24,732 bases of DNA from Tritrichomonas foetus (lineage: Eukaryota > Parabasalia > Tritrichomonadida > Tritrichomonadidae). Both the position numbers and the translations under genes were made by a program. The notes below the pieces were generated by a model, which had not been told where the DNA came from, did no database searches, and was given only the letters and a program-made list of their open reading frames with translations. Positions 1 to 8,276 of the stretch are shown here, piece after piece; the stretch's first letter is position 1, and every line of letters begins with the position of its first letter. Where the stretch lies: contig MLAK01000993.1 of the NCBI GenBank assembly GCA_001839685.1, positions 66,625-91,356 on the forward strand, read 5' to 3'.

Positions 1-1
1 G

Positions 2-40
2 TCGTTGTTCCTCTGCATGTCGTTGTTCCTCTGCAAGCAG
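2..40 (-). repeat. 18-bp coding repeat at left edge (HAEEQR)
   Basis: Two copies of an 18-bp unit encode HAEEQR / LAEEQR at the 3' end of the visible part of the truncated gene. The array continues off the window, so the copy number is unknown. Confidence 0.6.
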
Positions 41-2263
41 TTGCTGTGTTTCTTCTTTTGGTTTTTGTTCTTTCCTTTGTATTTTCTCTTCATTATTCTC
101 TTTCTGTGGTTGATTTTCTTGCAAAAAGATTTCCCTATTTTCAATTGCTTTGGGAGATTGAATTTCGTTTTGACATTCAAATAGTGGGAGCATTCGCTGT
201 AAAATTGAATGAACTTCATTTGGCTGTGTTACATTTAGTAAATTTAAGATTAATTCTTTAACATTATTTTCAAATTTTGAAGAGCTTGGTTGTGGATTTT
301 GTAGATTTATATCTTTGTCTGATTTGATACTTGAAGAAGAGTGGGTTTTCCTTCTCCCTACTCTGGTTTGGTGATGATTTCTACTTGATGATTCGTCATC
401 CAACTTTCTATTTTCTTCTCTTTCGAATTGTTTCCTACGATGATGAAATGTATTTGTTTTAGAATTGATGTTTTCACTAAATGTTGAAGCATCAGTATGT
501 CTATGACGATGATACCTTCTCTGTTGATTGTTTTCAATATTGTTGTCTTTTACACGATTTTGAGTGTCATCAGTATATCTTGGTATATTCTTTTTCTCAA
601 TGTCAATTTTTTGTTCTCCTGTTAAATTTGCATTAGAAGAAAAATCATCAATAATTTTTGGTGGATTGTGTCTATTTGGTGATTTTGTTTCACTTGAACT
701 ATGCCGATGATGTCTAGATTCATGGGCAGTGATTTGTTGTCCCTTTGAAATAGTTTTGTAGGCCTCATCAATACTTCTTCTTTTACGAAGGTTTGTACTC
801 GGCCTATGATTATTATAATTATTGTTTTCCTGATGATAATCAAATTGAACTCTTGGGCTTTGAGCTCGTGGTTTGTTTATATATGAATAAGTATAGTCAA
901 ATGAATTATTATTATTTATTTCGGAATTAGTTGAGTTTTCATTTTGAGAATTCTCTGTTGTTGATTTATGGTTGTGATAATTTCTTTGTTGTTGTTTTTG
1001 TGAGTGACGATGGCGAGATTCAGTGGATTTTGTCCGATTCTTATAAGAAGGTGATTTTCTTAAATTTTGTACATTTTCTGGAAATGCCTGACCGCTATTG
1101 TGCGATTTGACCAAACTTTGTTCATTTTTATGGGCAATGTTTTCCTGAAGATTTTGTTCATGATCATTTAGATTTTGTTCATGATCATTTAGATTTTGTT
1201 CATGATCATTTAGATTTTGTTCATGATCATTTAGATTTTGTTCATGATCATTTAGATTTTGTTCATGATCATTTAGATTTTGTTCATGATCATTTAGATT
1301 TTGTTCATGATCATTTAGATTTTGTTCATGATCATTTAGATTTTGTTCATGATCATTTAGATTTTGTTCATGATCATTTAGATTTTGTTCATGTTCATTT
1401 AGATTTTGTTCATGATCATTTAGATTTTGTTCATGATTATTCGGATTTTGTTCTTTTGTTGTTGTTAAATCTCTGACCAAAGGAATGAGTTCATGAACTT
1501 GCTGACGAAGTTGATAAAAAAGTTCAATGATTTGTTCTTTATTTTCTGACCAACACCTTTTTTCTGTCAAATCATAAATAATTTTTTGAATACAAGATAA
1601 ACTATATTTATATCGATTTGTTGGAACATGATCAAAAATTGGTGTTAAGTTATTGTCCATGTTTTGATAAAAAAGAGTCATTTGATCTAAAAGTAAAATA
1701 TAATCAAAATCGTTAGAAGCTTTTTCAATGAGTTGATGAAGATTATTCAACTCTTTGTGAAATATATCAAATAAACTAGAAATTCTCCGATTTCTTTTTG
1801 GAATTGCTTGTTCTGCAATTTGCATAGAATTTTCCATTTTGGTTATTTGTTGGTCATAATAAATGAAACTTTGATTCGATTCAGATATTTTAATATAATG
1901 AATAAACATTTTTTTAAAATTGCCCCAGCACGCCCAAAAATTTTTTAGAACCAATTTAGTATCAATTTCATCATCGTATGACGAAAGTGTCTTTTTGATG
2001 ATAGAAATATATTTGTAAATCTTATTATTTAAAAGTGACAACTGTGGGTAATTGGAAAAACTTTTAGCGAATTTGGATAATGCCCGTTGCGCTCTTCTGA
2101 TGTTTGAACTGCTTAAAACGAAATTGCCAACCGAATTCGATTGATTTTGGCGGGGTTCTGAAGATGGGTTTGGAGAAGATCCTCTTCTTCTACTATGAGT
2201 TTCTTTCGCGTTTGGCAAATAATTGGAATCATTATTGCGGATTCTGTGGCGGCGGGTACTCAT
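2..2263 (-). CDS. Low-complexity protein with heptapeptide repeats (C-terminus cut by window edge)
   Basis: An uninterrupted minus-strand frame runs from ATG at 2263 to the left window edge, at least 754 codons, with an in-frame stop upstream at 2303-2305. I do not recognise the family. Residues 1-55 are basic and Ser/Asn/Arg-rich. Residues about 55-260 look globular and helical, with evenly spaced Leu/Ile/Phe and the only Trp and Cys residues. Residues about 273-371 are a tandem heptapeptide, LNDHEQN. The remainder is disordered, rich in Asn, Gln, His, Arg and Ser, with His-Arg clusters such as RRYHRHRH. The last visible residues are Gln/Glu-rich and enter a second repeat, HAEEQR. The Arg/His/Ser-rich tail could suit an RNA-binding or scaffold protein, but that is a guess. 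The frame is well supported because it stays open through more than 2.2 kb and through the whole repeat. Confidence 0.82.
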   Translation of the reverse strand, partial: MSTRRHRIRNNDSNYLPNAKETHSRRRGSSPNPSSEPRQNQSNSVGNFVLSSSNIRRAQRALSKFAKSFSNYPQLSLLNNKIYKYISIIKKTLSSYDDEIDTKLVLKNFWACWGNFKKMFIHYIKISESNQSFIYYDQQITKMENSMQIAEQAIPKRNRRISSLFDIFHKELNNLHQLIEKASNDFDYILLLDQMTLFYQNMDNNLTPIFDHVPTNRYKYSLSCIQKIIYDLTEKRCWSENKEQIIELFYQLRQQVHELIPLVRDLTTTKEQNPNNHEQNLNDHEQNLNEHEQNLNDHEQNLNDHEQNLNDHEQNLNDHEQNLNDHEQNLNDHEQNLNDHEQNLNDHEQNLNDHEQNLNDHEQNLNDHEQNLQENIAHKNEQSLVKSHNSGQAFPENVQNLRKSPSYKNRTKSTESRHRHSQKQQQRNYHNHKSTTENSQNENSTNSEINNNNSFDYTYSYINKPRAQSPRVQFDYHQENNNYNNHRPSTNLRKRRSIDEAYKTISKGQQITAHESRHHRHSSSETKSPNRHNPPKIIDDFSSNANLTGEQKIDIEKKNIPRYTDDTQNRVKDNNIENNQQRRYHRHRHTDASTFSENINSKTNTFHHRRKQFEREENRKLDDESSSRNHHQTRVGRRKTHSSSSIKSDKDINLQNPQPSSSKFENNVKELILNLLNVTQPNEVHSILQRMLPLFECQNEIQSPKAIENREIFLQENQPQKENNEEKIQRKEQKPKEETQQLLAEEQRHAEEQR
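1151..1444 (-). repeat. 21-bp coding tandem repeat, 14 units (LNDHEQN)
   Basis: Fourteen head-to-tail 21-bp units, each encoding one heptapeptide on the minus strand. Units 1-11 (1151-1381) and unit 13 are identical at the DNA level. Unit 12 (1382-1402) has one change that turns Asp into Glu, and unit 14 (1424-1444) is degenerate. A partial fifteenth unit follows. The period is a multiple of 3, so copy-number change keeps the reading frame. Each unit contains the palindrome TGATCA. Confidence 0.97.
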
Positions 2264-2655
2264 TTTGGATTTCAAAGTTTTCTGAATATTTCGATTAATT
2301 TTTCAATGAGAATATTCAATGTCGATTTTTGGTTTTTTTGATTCACTGGATAGAAACCAAGTTCAAAATATATCTTCATATGACTCTAAATTACATTAAG
2401 AAAATTTTCCTTTAGTTTTTTTGAGAAATGAGATTTATTAAATATGAAAAATGATTTAGTCAATGTTATCATGAATTAAATGTAAAATAGTCTTTAACTC
2501 ATCTTCTATTTCTTCAATCGTTTCTAACTTCTCCAATTATCCAGATTTTAAAAAAAAAGAAAAATCGATGAATCATGAAAATATTTATTTGAAGTAATAA
2601 AGATATAAGAGGTAAAATCTGTAAAAACAAAGTGAATTAACAAGACATATAATAT
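2264..2655. other. Intergenic, 392 bp
   Basis: AT-rich spacer between the start of the repeat-protein gene and the stop of the CYTH-like gene, both on minus. It should hold the promoter of the former and the 3' end of the latter. The minus strand just upstream of the ATG at 2263 has a TTCAG motif but no clear TCA-pyrimidine initiator. I see no RNA gene or convincing ORF. Confidence 0.6.
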
Positions 2656-3285
2656 TTATTTAGATTTTGTTGGGTCAAGATAGGGAATGAAAGAATCTAC
2701 TCTAGATAATTTGGAAAGTGTAGAAAATGAAAAAGAAATTCCAAGTGAAGATAAAGCCTCTTTCATTTTTTCTTTTGCTGTTTCTCTATTGTTTGAATTA
2801 AATCCAATTTCATAAAAAGAATTTTTTCCATAAACGAATTCATCTGCTTTAATTAAAATCTCTCCAAAACTTAAATATTTCCTGTTGATTCTGAACATTG
2901 CTACGTTTTTCAAAGATGCTTCGGGAATATCTTTTAAGTTTTGATGAATTGTTTCTGGTAAAAATTTGGCTGTTAGCAAATGGGATGGATTTGTTATAAC
3001 ACTTTCAGCATCGTGTAGCTGAATAAATGCTGAATTTGTGGTGATGATATTTTCTTGAGATTTTATCACGTCATTATTAAATCTAAACTCCCACTGTGCT
3101 TTGTAATCTTTTGATTGAATTGATCTGAGTCGAGCTGTTTGATTCTTTTTAATAAGAGTCATATCTTCAGTATCGTAATAATAATAATTCATTTCGTAAC
3201 AAGCGTCAATTTTGTTTTTGTAATGTCGAATAAACGTGTAGAATGCAGAAGAATCGAGTAATATTTTTTCGTGAGAGGTGTTCAT
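2656..3285 (-). CDS. CYTH-fold protein, thiamine-triphosphatase/triphosphate tunnel family-like
   Basis: 209 residues, the usual length of a single-domain CYTH protein. Family members bind triphosphates (thiamine triphosphate, inorganic triphosphate or RNA 5' ends) inside an eight-stranded tunnel with a divalent metal. Visible landmarks: the YYYDTEDMTLIKK segment (residues 35-47), matching the 'YYDT.d..L...' strand; ARLR at 51-54; QWEFRF at 64-69; FRINRK near 131-136; KADEFVYG near 146-153; FYEIGF near 157-162, matching the second acidic strand; and a C-terminal STLSKLSRV that resembles the conserved 'nkSKy' end. The N-terminal ExExK signature is weak (only HEK at 5-7), so substrate and activity are uncertain. 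The ATG lies 56 bp from the divergent UGGT start. The stop is TAAATAAA, overlapping a likely poly(A) signal. Confidence 0.72.
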   Translation of the reverse strand: MNTSHEKILLDSSAFYTFIRHYKNKIDACYEMNYYYYDTEDMTLIKKNQTARLRSIQSKDYKAQWEFRFNNDVIKSQENIITTNSAFIQLHDAESVITNPSHLLTAKFLPETIHQNLKDIPEASLKNVAMFRINRKYLSFGEILIKADEFVYGKNSFYEIGFNSNNRETAKEKMKEALSSLGISFSFSTLSKLSRVDSFIPYLDPTKSK

Positions 3286-3341
3286 TCTAACACGGAAATG
3301 TTATATGAAAAATTTAATTTTGGCCGAATATATATTCAAAA
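3286..3341. promoter_or_regulatory. Compact divergent promoter, CYTH gene / UGGT gene
   Basis: Only 56 bp separate the two divergent ATGs. The interval holds a perfect 12-bp palindrome, GAATATATATTC (3326-3337). Its right end gives TTCAAAA directly before the UGGT ATG (A of TCA at 3338, 4 nt upstream). On minus, TCATA (plus 3304-3308) fits the Trichomonas initiator TCA+1Y(T/A), 21 nt upstream of the CYTH ATG. Sites are inferred from sequence only. Confidence 0.45.
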
Positions 3342-6300
3342 ATGCTAAGTGTGATCTTAATCGCACTTGTCAGGTCATCATTCTCACCAGACCATGCTAT
3401 CACATTCGATGTTGTTGCACCGTATCATGAGGTTCCTTTATTTGATCAACTTCTTTATTTTTTGGCAGGAATATCTCAATATTCGACAAAGTCTTTTATT
3501 CAGAGCATATTATCAAATTATTCAGATATCAACAATAAGGAGGTTATGTTGGGAGTAGCTGAAGCATTAATTTCGCCTGCCCTTCATCAACTAATGTATG
3601 CCAAATTGGAAAATCATTATTACGTTCCGCGTGGCGAAGCTTTCAGAAGGATTGCTGATGAACTTGATCCAAATTCAGATTTGATTATCATAAATAATGA
3701 ACAAAACGGCACCAATTTTGATCAACAATATAATACTGCTACTCTTCCAGATGATATCAATTTTGGTAATTCAAATATTGTTGTTTATGCTAATTTTCAT
3801 AATGAAACAGCTGCAAATGAAATTATTTCAATTTTATCGTCTAGAATGACTTTCACGCTGAGACCATTTACAAGAAATACTAAAAAGCTAATTGACCTTC
3901 CAGGGTTTTATGTTGAACTCCAACCTAATGTAAAAAATGAACTTAACAATGATGAAGATAATTTAAATATAATTAAAGAAGAATTTTCTAAATATGAAAC
4001 TGTTTCTGATGAAACAATCGGTAAACTTACTGGAATTCCTCCTTCTTACACAAATCCAATCTTAATGAATAAAATTGGACCAAAACTTGCTAGTTTTATT
4101 CGTAATGATGGATCACCACTTCCAGAAATACTTAAAGATATTTGTTCTAATTTGCCACTTTTTATGCCTTTAATTGTCTCAAGTCAAGAAACATCTGCTG
4201 ATCAATCATCTTATCAAAAAGTCTCCAAATACTTAGACGATCTTTCTTATTCAATATCTTTACTTAATGGTCGTAGTTTATCAAATAGTAATATAGATTT
4301 ATTTGGTATCCTTGATGTTATTCAACAGGAATATAACTTTAGAACAGTACTTGAAAGATATTTCAAAATGGAATATTCTCAAATCAATGACTTTTCAACA
4401 ATGAGTACTGTACCTGATGAAGAATATATATTTGATTACAGGACACATTTAATTACATATCTTAATGATTTAGAAACTGATGATAGATATATAAATTGGT
4501 CAACAAATATAAATGATATTTATAGCATGAAAGGTCCTTTGCCAGAAATGAAAAAAAATTTAATCAATATTATTTTATTTCATAATCCAACAACCTATGA
4601 AGGAGCTAGTGCACTTTTTAATTTAATTATTTTGATGCAGCAAGGATATCCTGTTAGATTTGGTTTTCTTCCTTATTTCAATTTAAATGATAAATTTGAA
4701 CGTAAGGTTGCTTATGCTTTTCACTATTTTGCAATTCAAAATCCAATTGTTGGCATTCAGTATCTTGTTAACGTTTTCCAAACTGCCGGTATAAATCCAG
4801 ACACTGGAAAATTGAATCATTTTGATAAACAACTATTTCAGACAGAATTTGATAAATTAGCAAAAGATGTTGGATCGCAACTTAGCTGGGACACTTTATT
4901 CTTTTTGCATGACTCACAATCATCTGAAACAACAAAAATCATGGAAATTAATCAATTTATCAAGGATAGTGGTATTCATGAAACGACTGCTTTTATTAAT
5001 GGCAAATTTATTCATTCACCAGAAATTACACCAAGTGTACTATCAATTGAAATTAATGCAATGTATTTAATTATTCAAAAAGTATTTGAGCAAGCTGGTA
5101 TTCAATCACTAAATAATGTTGATATTATGGAATTATTATTACAAGTTTCACCTAAAACAAAATCAATTGATAAACGTGTTTTTGGTTTGCTTCCTATTGG
5201 ATTAAACCTGTTTTTAAAACCAATTCCTACCCAAGTAGCATTTTGTGATTTCATTTCCGGAATTCATTGGGATTATTCTGATAATGATCATACTTCTGCT
5301 TTTGCTTGGCTGTTTTATCCAGAAGGAACTGATCTTACCAACTTTTATAATTTTATGCAAAGTGAACATTTGATCTCTACTTCATTTGCTTTCAATCCTC
5401 CTATTCCTGAATCTGTTTATAAAGTAAATAAGAATATTGTGACTTTAATTTATAATGGGAGAGTGTATGAAGATGTTGATTTATCAGATACCAAATTTTT
5501 AAATTTACTTGATTTCTATTCAAGTCAATATACTTATGAAGCAATTTCTATATTAAATAAGAACATTAGGCATAAACGAAAAGATGCATTAATTTATTTG
5601 TCATGCGTTTTGATTGACTGGAAAGCGAATAATATTGTAAGAAGTAATCTTATTGACGATGTTTGGAAAATAAATAGCACCTTTATCTACCAATCTAATT
5701 CATTTGGCATGAATTGGGATATTGTAATTAATCCATTTTCACATGATTGTAAAAACATTGCGCCGCTTGCTGCTTACTTTGCTAAAACTGGAGTTGTTAA
5801 TGTAAGAATGGTTCTTGTACCTCCACTTGATATCACATCTAGCGATCTTCAATTCATAAACTCATATTCTAGAATGGCAATTGGTGATGAAAAAGCTGTT
5901 TTTACATTATTAAATGAAACTACTTCTTATAAAACGTATTTACACCTACCACTCAGCTGGCAAACTGAATTGTTGGCATCATCTATTGATCCCAATAACA
6001 TTAATTTGGAAAATATTGAACCTGGAATTCATTCAATTCAATATCTTCTTTCAAATCTAATTGTCGAAGGAAGATCATTTGATGAACTTGGAGAAATACC
6101 TGAATGTGCAAGTGTTGCATTCATTGATGAATATAAAAAATCAAATGATATAAAATATGATCCTAAAAAGAAAATTGGTGATACAACTATAATGAAAACA
6201 AATGGATATTTCCAACTTAAAGCAAATCCTGGATCGTTCTCTTTTGTTTTAGATGATGATCGAACCAAGAAAATATATAATATTAATAACAATGATGTCT

Positions 6301-7253
6301 TAATTGCTTCATTTTCACCAGACATGTATCATTTGCAACTTAAACATAATAAAGAATTCACTCATTATAAAATCATAGATTTGAAGCCAAGTTCACACAA
6401 AAGAAATACTCTTGACATATTTGCTTTTGCTAGTGGATATGTTGATGAAACTTTCTTGAAAATTGGAATGTTGTCAATCATTCGACAAACGAACCAAAAA
6501 GTTAAATTCTGGTTCTTAAAATCATTTTTATCGCCCCAATTTAAAGCTATATTGAATAAATTCTCGAAAGAGTATAGTTTTGAATATCAGTTTGTTTCAT
6601 ATCGATGGCCACGTTGGCTTCATGAACAAACTGATCCAATTAAAAAGATGAATGGTTACAGAGTTTTCTTCCTTGATACTCTCTTTCCTTTAGATGTTGA
6701 TAAAATTGTCTGTATTGATGCAACTATTTTTGCCAAATCTGATTTATGCGAATTATTTAATATTGATATTGAAGAAGCATCTTATGCATTTCCATCTTTT
6801 GGTGAATCACGAACAGAGAGCGAACCTTATCGGTATTGGAAGTCTGGTTATTTGCAGAGAATGCTCCACGGTAAGCCTTATCATTCTTCTTCTGTATTTG
6901 TAGTTGATTTGAAGAAGTTCAGAGAAAAAAGTATCGGTGATTGGTTACGCTTCCATTATCAGATGTTCTTATCTGAAGCTGATATACATACCAAATTTGA
7001 TGAATTTGTTTTCAATTCTGCACAAATCCAATGCGAGATTTATACACTTCCTGAAAAATGGGCTTGGTTTGATAAATATTGTGATCATGAATCCTTTTCA
7101 AATGCCAAAGCTATTGTCCTCAGTGAAAATTCAATCGACAAAAGGTCGAGAATCCAAACTGCGAAGAAATACATTCGAAATTGGGAAGAACTTTATGAAG
7201 AAAGCATCAACATCACTGCTGGAGATTTAGATTTTTATAATAATTGTTTTTAA
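3342..7253 (+). CDS. UGGT: UDP-glucose:glycoprotein glucosyltransferase (UGGT), with degenerate catalytic motifs
   Basis: 1303 residues, somewhat short of the usual 1500 or so. UGGT is the ER folding sensor that re-glucosylates N-glycans of misfolded glycoproteins so they rebind calnexin/calreticulin. The start is a hydrophobic signal-peptide-like stretch (MLSVILIALV). Residues 20-1000 correspond to the thioredoxin-like and beta-sandwich sensor region, poorly conserved. Residues about 1020-1295 are the GT24 domain: FAFASGYVDETFLKIG, VKFWFLKSFLSP, YRWPRWLHEQTD, FFLDTLFPLDVDKIV, YRYWKSGY and VVDLKKFR align well with the family. The canonical DAD metal site reads D-A-T (1126-1128), and the canonical NLDQD reads KFDEF (Asp1220-Phe1222). 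The C-terminus (NNCF) has no KDEL-type retrieval signal. The fold assignment is strong, but activity is doubtful. The stop is TAAA. Confidence 0.93.
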   Translation: MLSVILIALVRSSFSPDHAITFDVVAPYHEVPLFDQLLYFLAGISQYSTKSFIQSILSNYSDINNKEVMLGVAEALISPALHQLMYAKLENHYYVPRGEAFRRIADELDPNSDLIIINNEQNGTNFDQQYNTATLPDDINFGNSNIVVYANFHNETAANEIISILSSRMTFTLRPFTRNTKKLIDLPGFYVELQPNVKNELNNDEDNLNIIKEEFSKYETVSDETIGKLTGIPPSYTNPILMNKIGPKLASFIRNDGSPLPEILKDICSNLPLFMPLIVSSQETSADQSSYQKVSKYLDDLSYSISLLNGRSLSNSNIDLFGILDVIQQEYNFRTVLERYFKMEYSQINDFSTMSTVPDEEYIFDYRTHLITYLNDLETDDRYINWSTNINDIYSMKGPLPEMKKNLINIILFHNPTTYEGASALFNLIILMQQGYPVRFGFLPYFNLNDKFERKVAYAFHYFAIQNPIVGIQYLVNVFQTAGINPDTGKLNHFDKQLFQTEFDKLAKDVGSQLSWDTLFFLHDSQSSETTKIMEINQFIKDSGIHETTAFINGKFIHSPEITPSVLSIEINAMYLIIQKVFEQAGIQSLNNVDIMELLLQVSPKTKSIDKRVFGLLPIGLNLFLKPIPTQVAFCDFISGIHWDYSDNDHTSAFAWLFYPEGTDLTNFYNFMQSEHLISTSFAFNPPIPESVYKVNKNIVTLIYNGRVYEDVDLSDTKFLNLLDFYSSQYTYEAISILNKNIRHKRKDALIYLSCVLIDWKANNIVRSNLIDDVWKINSTFIYQSNSFGMNWDIVINPFSHDCKNIAPLAAYFAKTGVVNVRMVLVPPLDITSSDLQFINSYSRMAIGDEKAVFTLLNETTSYKTYLHLPLSWQTELLASSIDPNNINLENIEPGIHSIQYLLSNLIVEGRSFDELGEIPECASVAFIDEYKKSNDIKYDPKKKIGDTTIMKTNGYFQLKANPGSFSFVLDDDRTKKIYNINNNDVLIASFSPDMYHLQLKHNKEFTHYKIIDLKPSSHKRNTLDIFAFASGYVDETFLKIGMLSIIRQTNQKVKFWFLKSFLSPQFKAILNKFSKEYSFEYQFVSYRWPRWLHEQTDPIKKMNGYRVFFLDTLFPLDVDKIVCIDATIFAKSDLCELFNIDIEEASYAFPSFGESRTESEPYRYWKSGYLQRMLHGKPYHSSSVFVVDLKKFREKSIGDWLRFHYQMFLSEADIHTKFDEFVFNSAQIQCEIYTLPEKWAWFDKYCDHESFSNAKAIVLSENSIDKRSRIQTAKKYIRNWEELYEESINITAGDLDFYNNCF

Positions 7254-7379
7254 AAAAATTGCTATATAAAAAATTTCAAACATTAAATAATCGTATAGAA
7301 AAAATTACTTTTTTTCTTGGTGATGCGAATAATAGTTTATAAAATTAAAAAAAATTGAAGTTATTTGGCTGATTTCTTC
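7254..7379. other. Convergent 3' intergenic spacer
   Basis: 126 bp between the convergent UGGT gene and the acidic-tail gene. Very A/T-rich, with several TAAA/ATAAA strings on both strands that could serve as shared poly(A) signals. No ORF or RNA. Confidence 0.5.
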
Positions 7380-7916
7380 TTAGTATGATTCTTCTTCTTC
7401 ATAGGTTTTCTTTCCAATGACAGGAATTCTCATTTCAAGTATTTGTTTTATTTCAGAATCTTCTGATTCAGTGTGATCACTAGATTCATGTGGCTCATTT
7501 AATTCTTCTTCTTCTGCTTGATTTTCTTCAGAAAATTCGTATCCATCATTATCCTCTGATGAAAATTCTTCTTCTGGATGGTTTTTCTCTTCGATTATTT
7601 CTTTTTCAGATGGCTTACGTTTCATTAAGTTAACAAAATATAACTCTTGCCATACTTTGAAGTATTTATCAGTTAATCGTTTATTGATAGCTTCTTCGAC
7701 CTTTTTAGAACTTCCGAATATGGCATAACTTCTGTCAAGTACTTCTTGTGGAATTTGATCAGGTATCTTATGAAATTTGGATTTCTTATGTGAATTTTGT
7801 TTTTTCGGTTGAGATTTCGGTGTGTATTTGTGTCGTCCGTAATCGCTAACGAGTTTGTTTAATACAACAATCTTCTGTGAGATTCTATCGAGACGCTCAT
7901 TCACTGAAACTGACAT
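7380..7916 (-). CDS. Hypothetical protein with basic middle and acidic tail
   Basis: 178 residues, family not recognised. Residues 1-28 are a short amphipathic helix candidate (NERLDRISQKIVVLNKLV). Residues 29-60 are strongly basic (Lys/His/Ser-rich). Residues 58-105 could be a small helical domain, with a predicted helix around KVEEAINKRLTDKYFKVW. Residues 105-160 are very acidic and Ser-rich (EEEFSSEDND, EEEELNE), with possible CK2-type Ser-Glu/Asp sites. The ending EEEESY is again acidic. The basic/acidic split is typical of nuclear or chromatin-associated factors, but no domain supports that. It shares strand with the ubinuclein-like gene 360 bp upstream and converges with the UGGT gene. 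The stop is TAAG. Confidence 0.7.
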   Translation of the reverse strand: MSVSVNERLDRISQKIVVLNKLVSDYGRHKYTPKSQPKKQNSHKKSKFHKIPDQIPQEVLDRSYAIFGSSKKVEEAINKRLTDKYFKVWQELYFVNLMKRKPSEKEIIEEKNHPEEEFSSEDNDGYEFSEENQAEEEELNEPHESSDHTESEDSEIKQILEMRIPVIGKKTYEEEESY

Positions 7917-8276
7917 CTCTTGTTGATTTTTTCTATACGTTTAGATATTGAAAATCTAACAAAAGTGAAAAATTCTTGGTAAAAAACTTTTAAAGCTAGC
8001 GCAGGATTTTTTGAAATAAATTTCAGATATGGACAATATAACATTAATCAAAACAGTTTTTGAGAGACTGGTTGAAATAGTAAAAATATTATCATGAAAT
8101 GAATAAATTGACTCATAAATGTTTCTTTAATTTCATAATCACATCAAAAGTTCATTTATAATACAATTTCACCACGCTTCTGTAAAAATTATAAAAAAAA
8201 AAAAAATGTAATAAAATGGAATAGAAAATAAAAGCAATTGATTTAATATATGTAACTTTTAATCAAAAACAAGTGT
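7917..8276. other. Intergenic, 360 bp
   Basis: AT-rich spacer between two minus-strand genes. It contains a 14-A run near 8190-8204 and no coding signal. The minus strand has AATCAAC just upstream of the ATG at 7916, a weak initiator-like element. Confidence 0.5.

Noticed and set aside
622..843. 73-codon minus-strand frame inside the left repeat-protein gene
   Set aside because: A shadow in another frame. The true frame is open across the full 2.2 kb and carries the repeats in register.
1151..1444. CRISPR-like array
   Set aside because: The units are directly adjacent with no spacers and lie in an open reading frame, so this is a coding tandem repeat.
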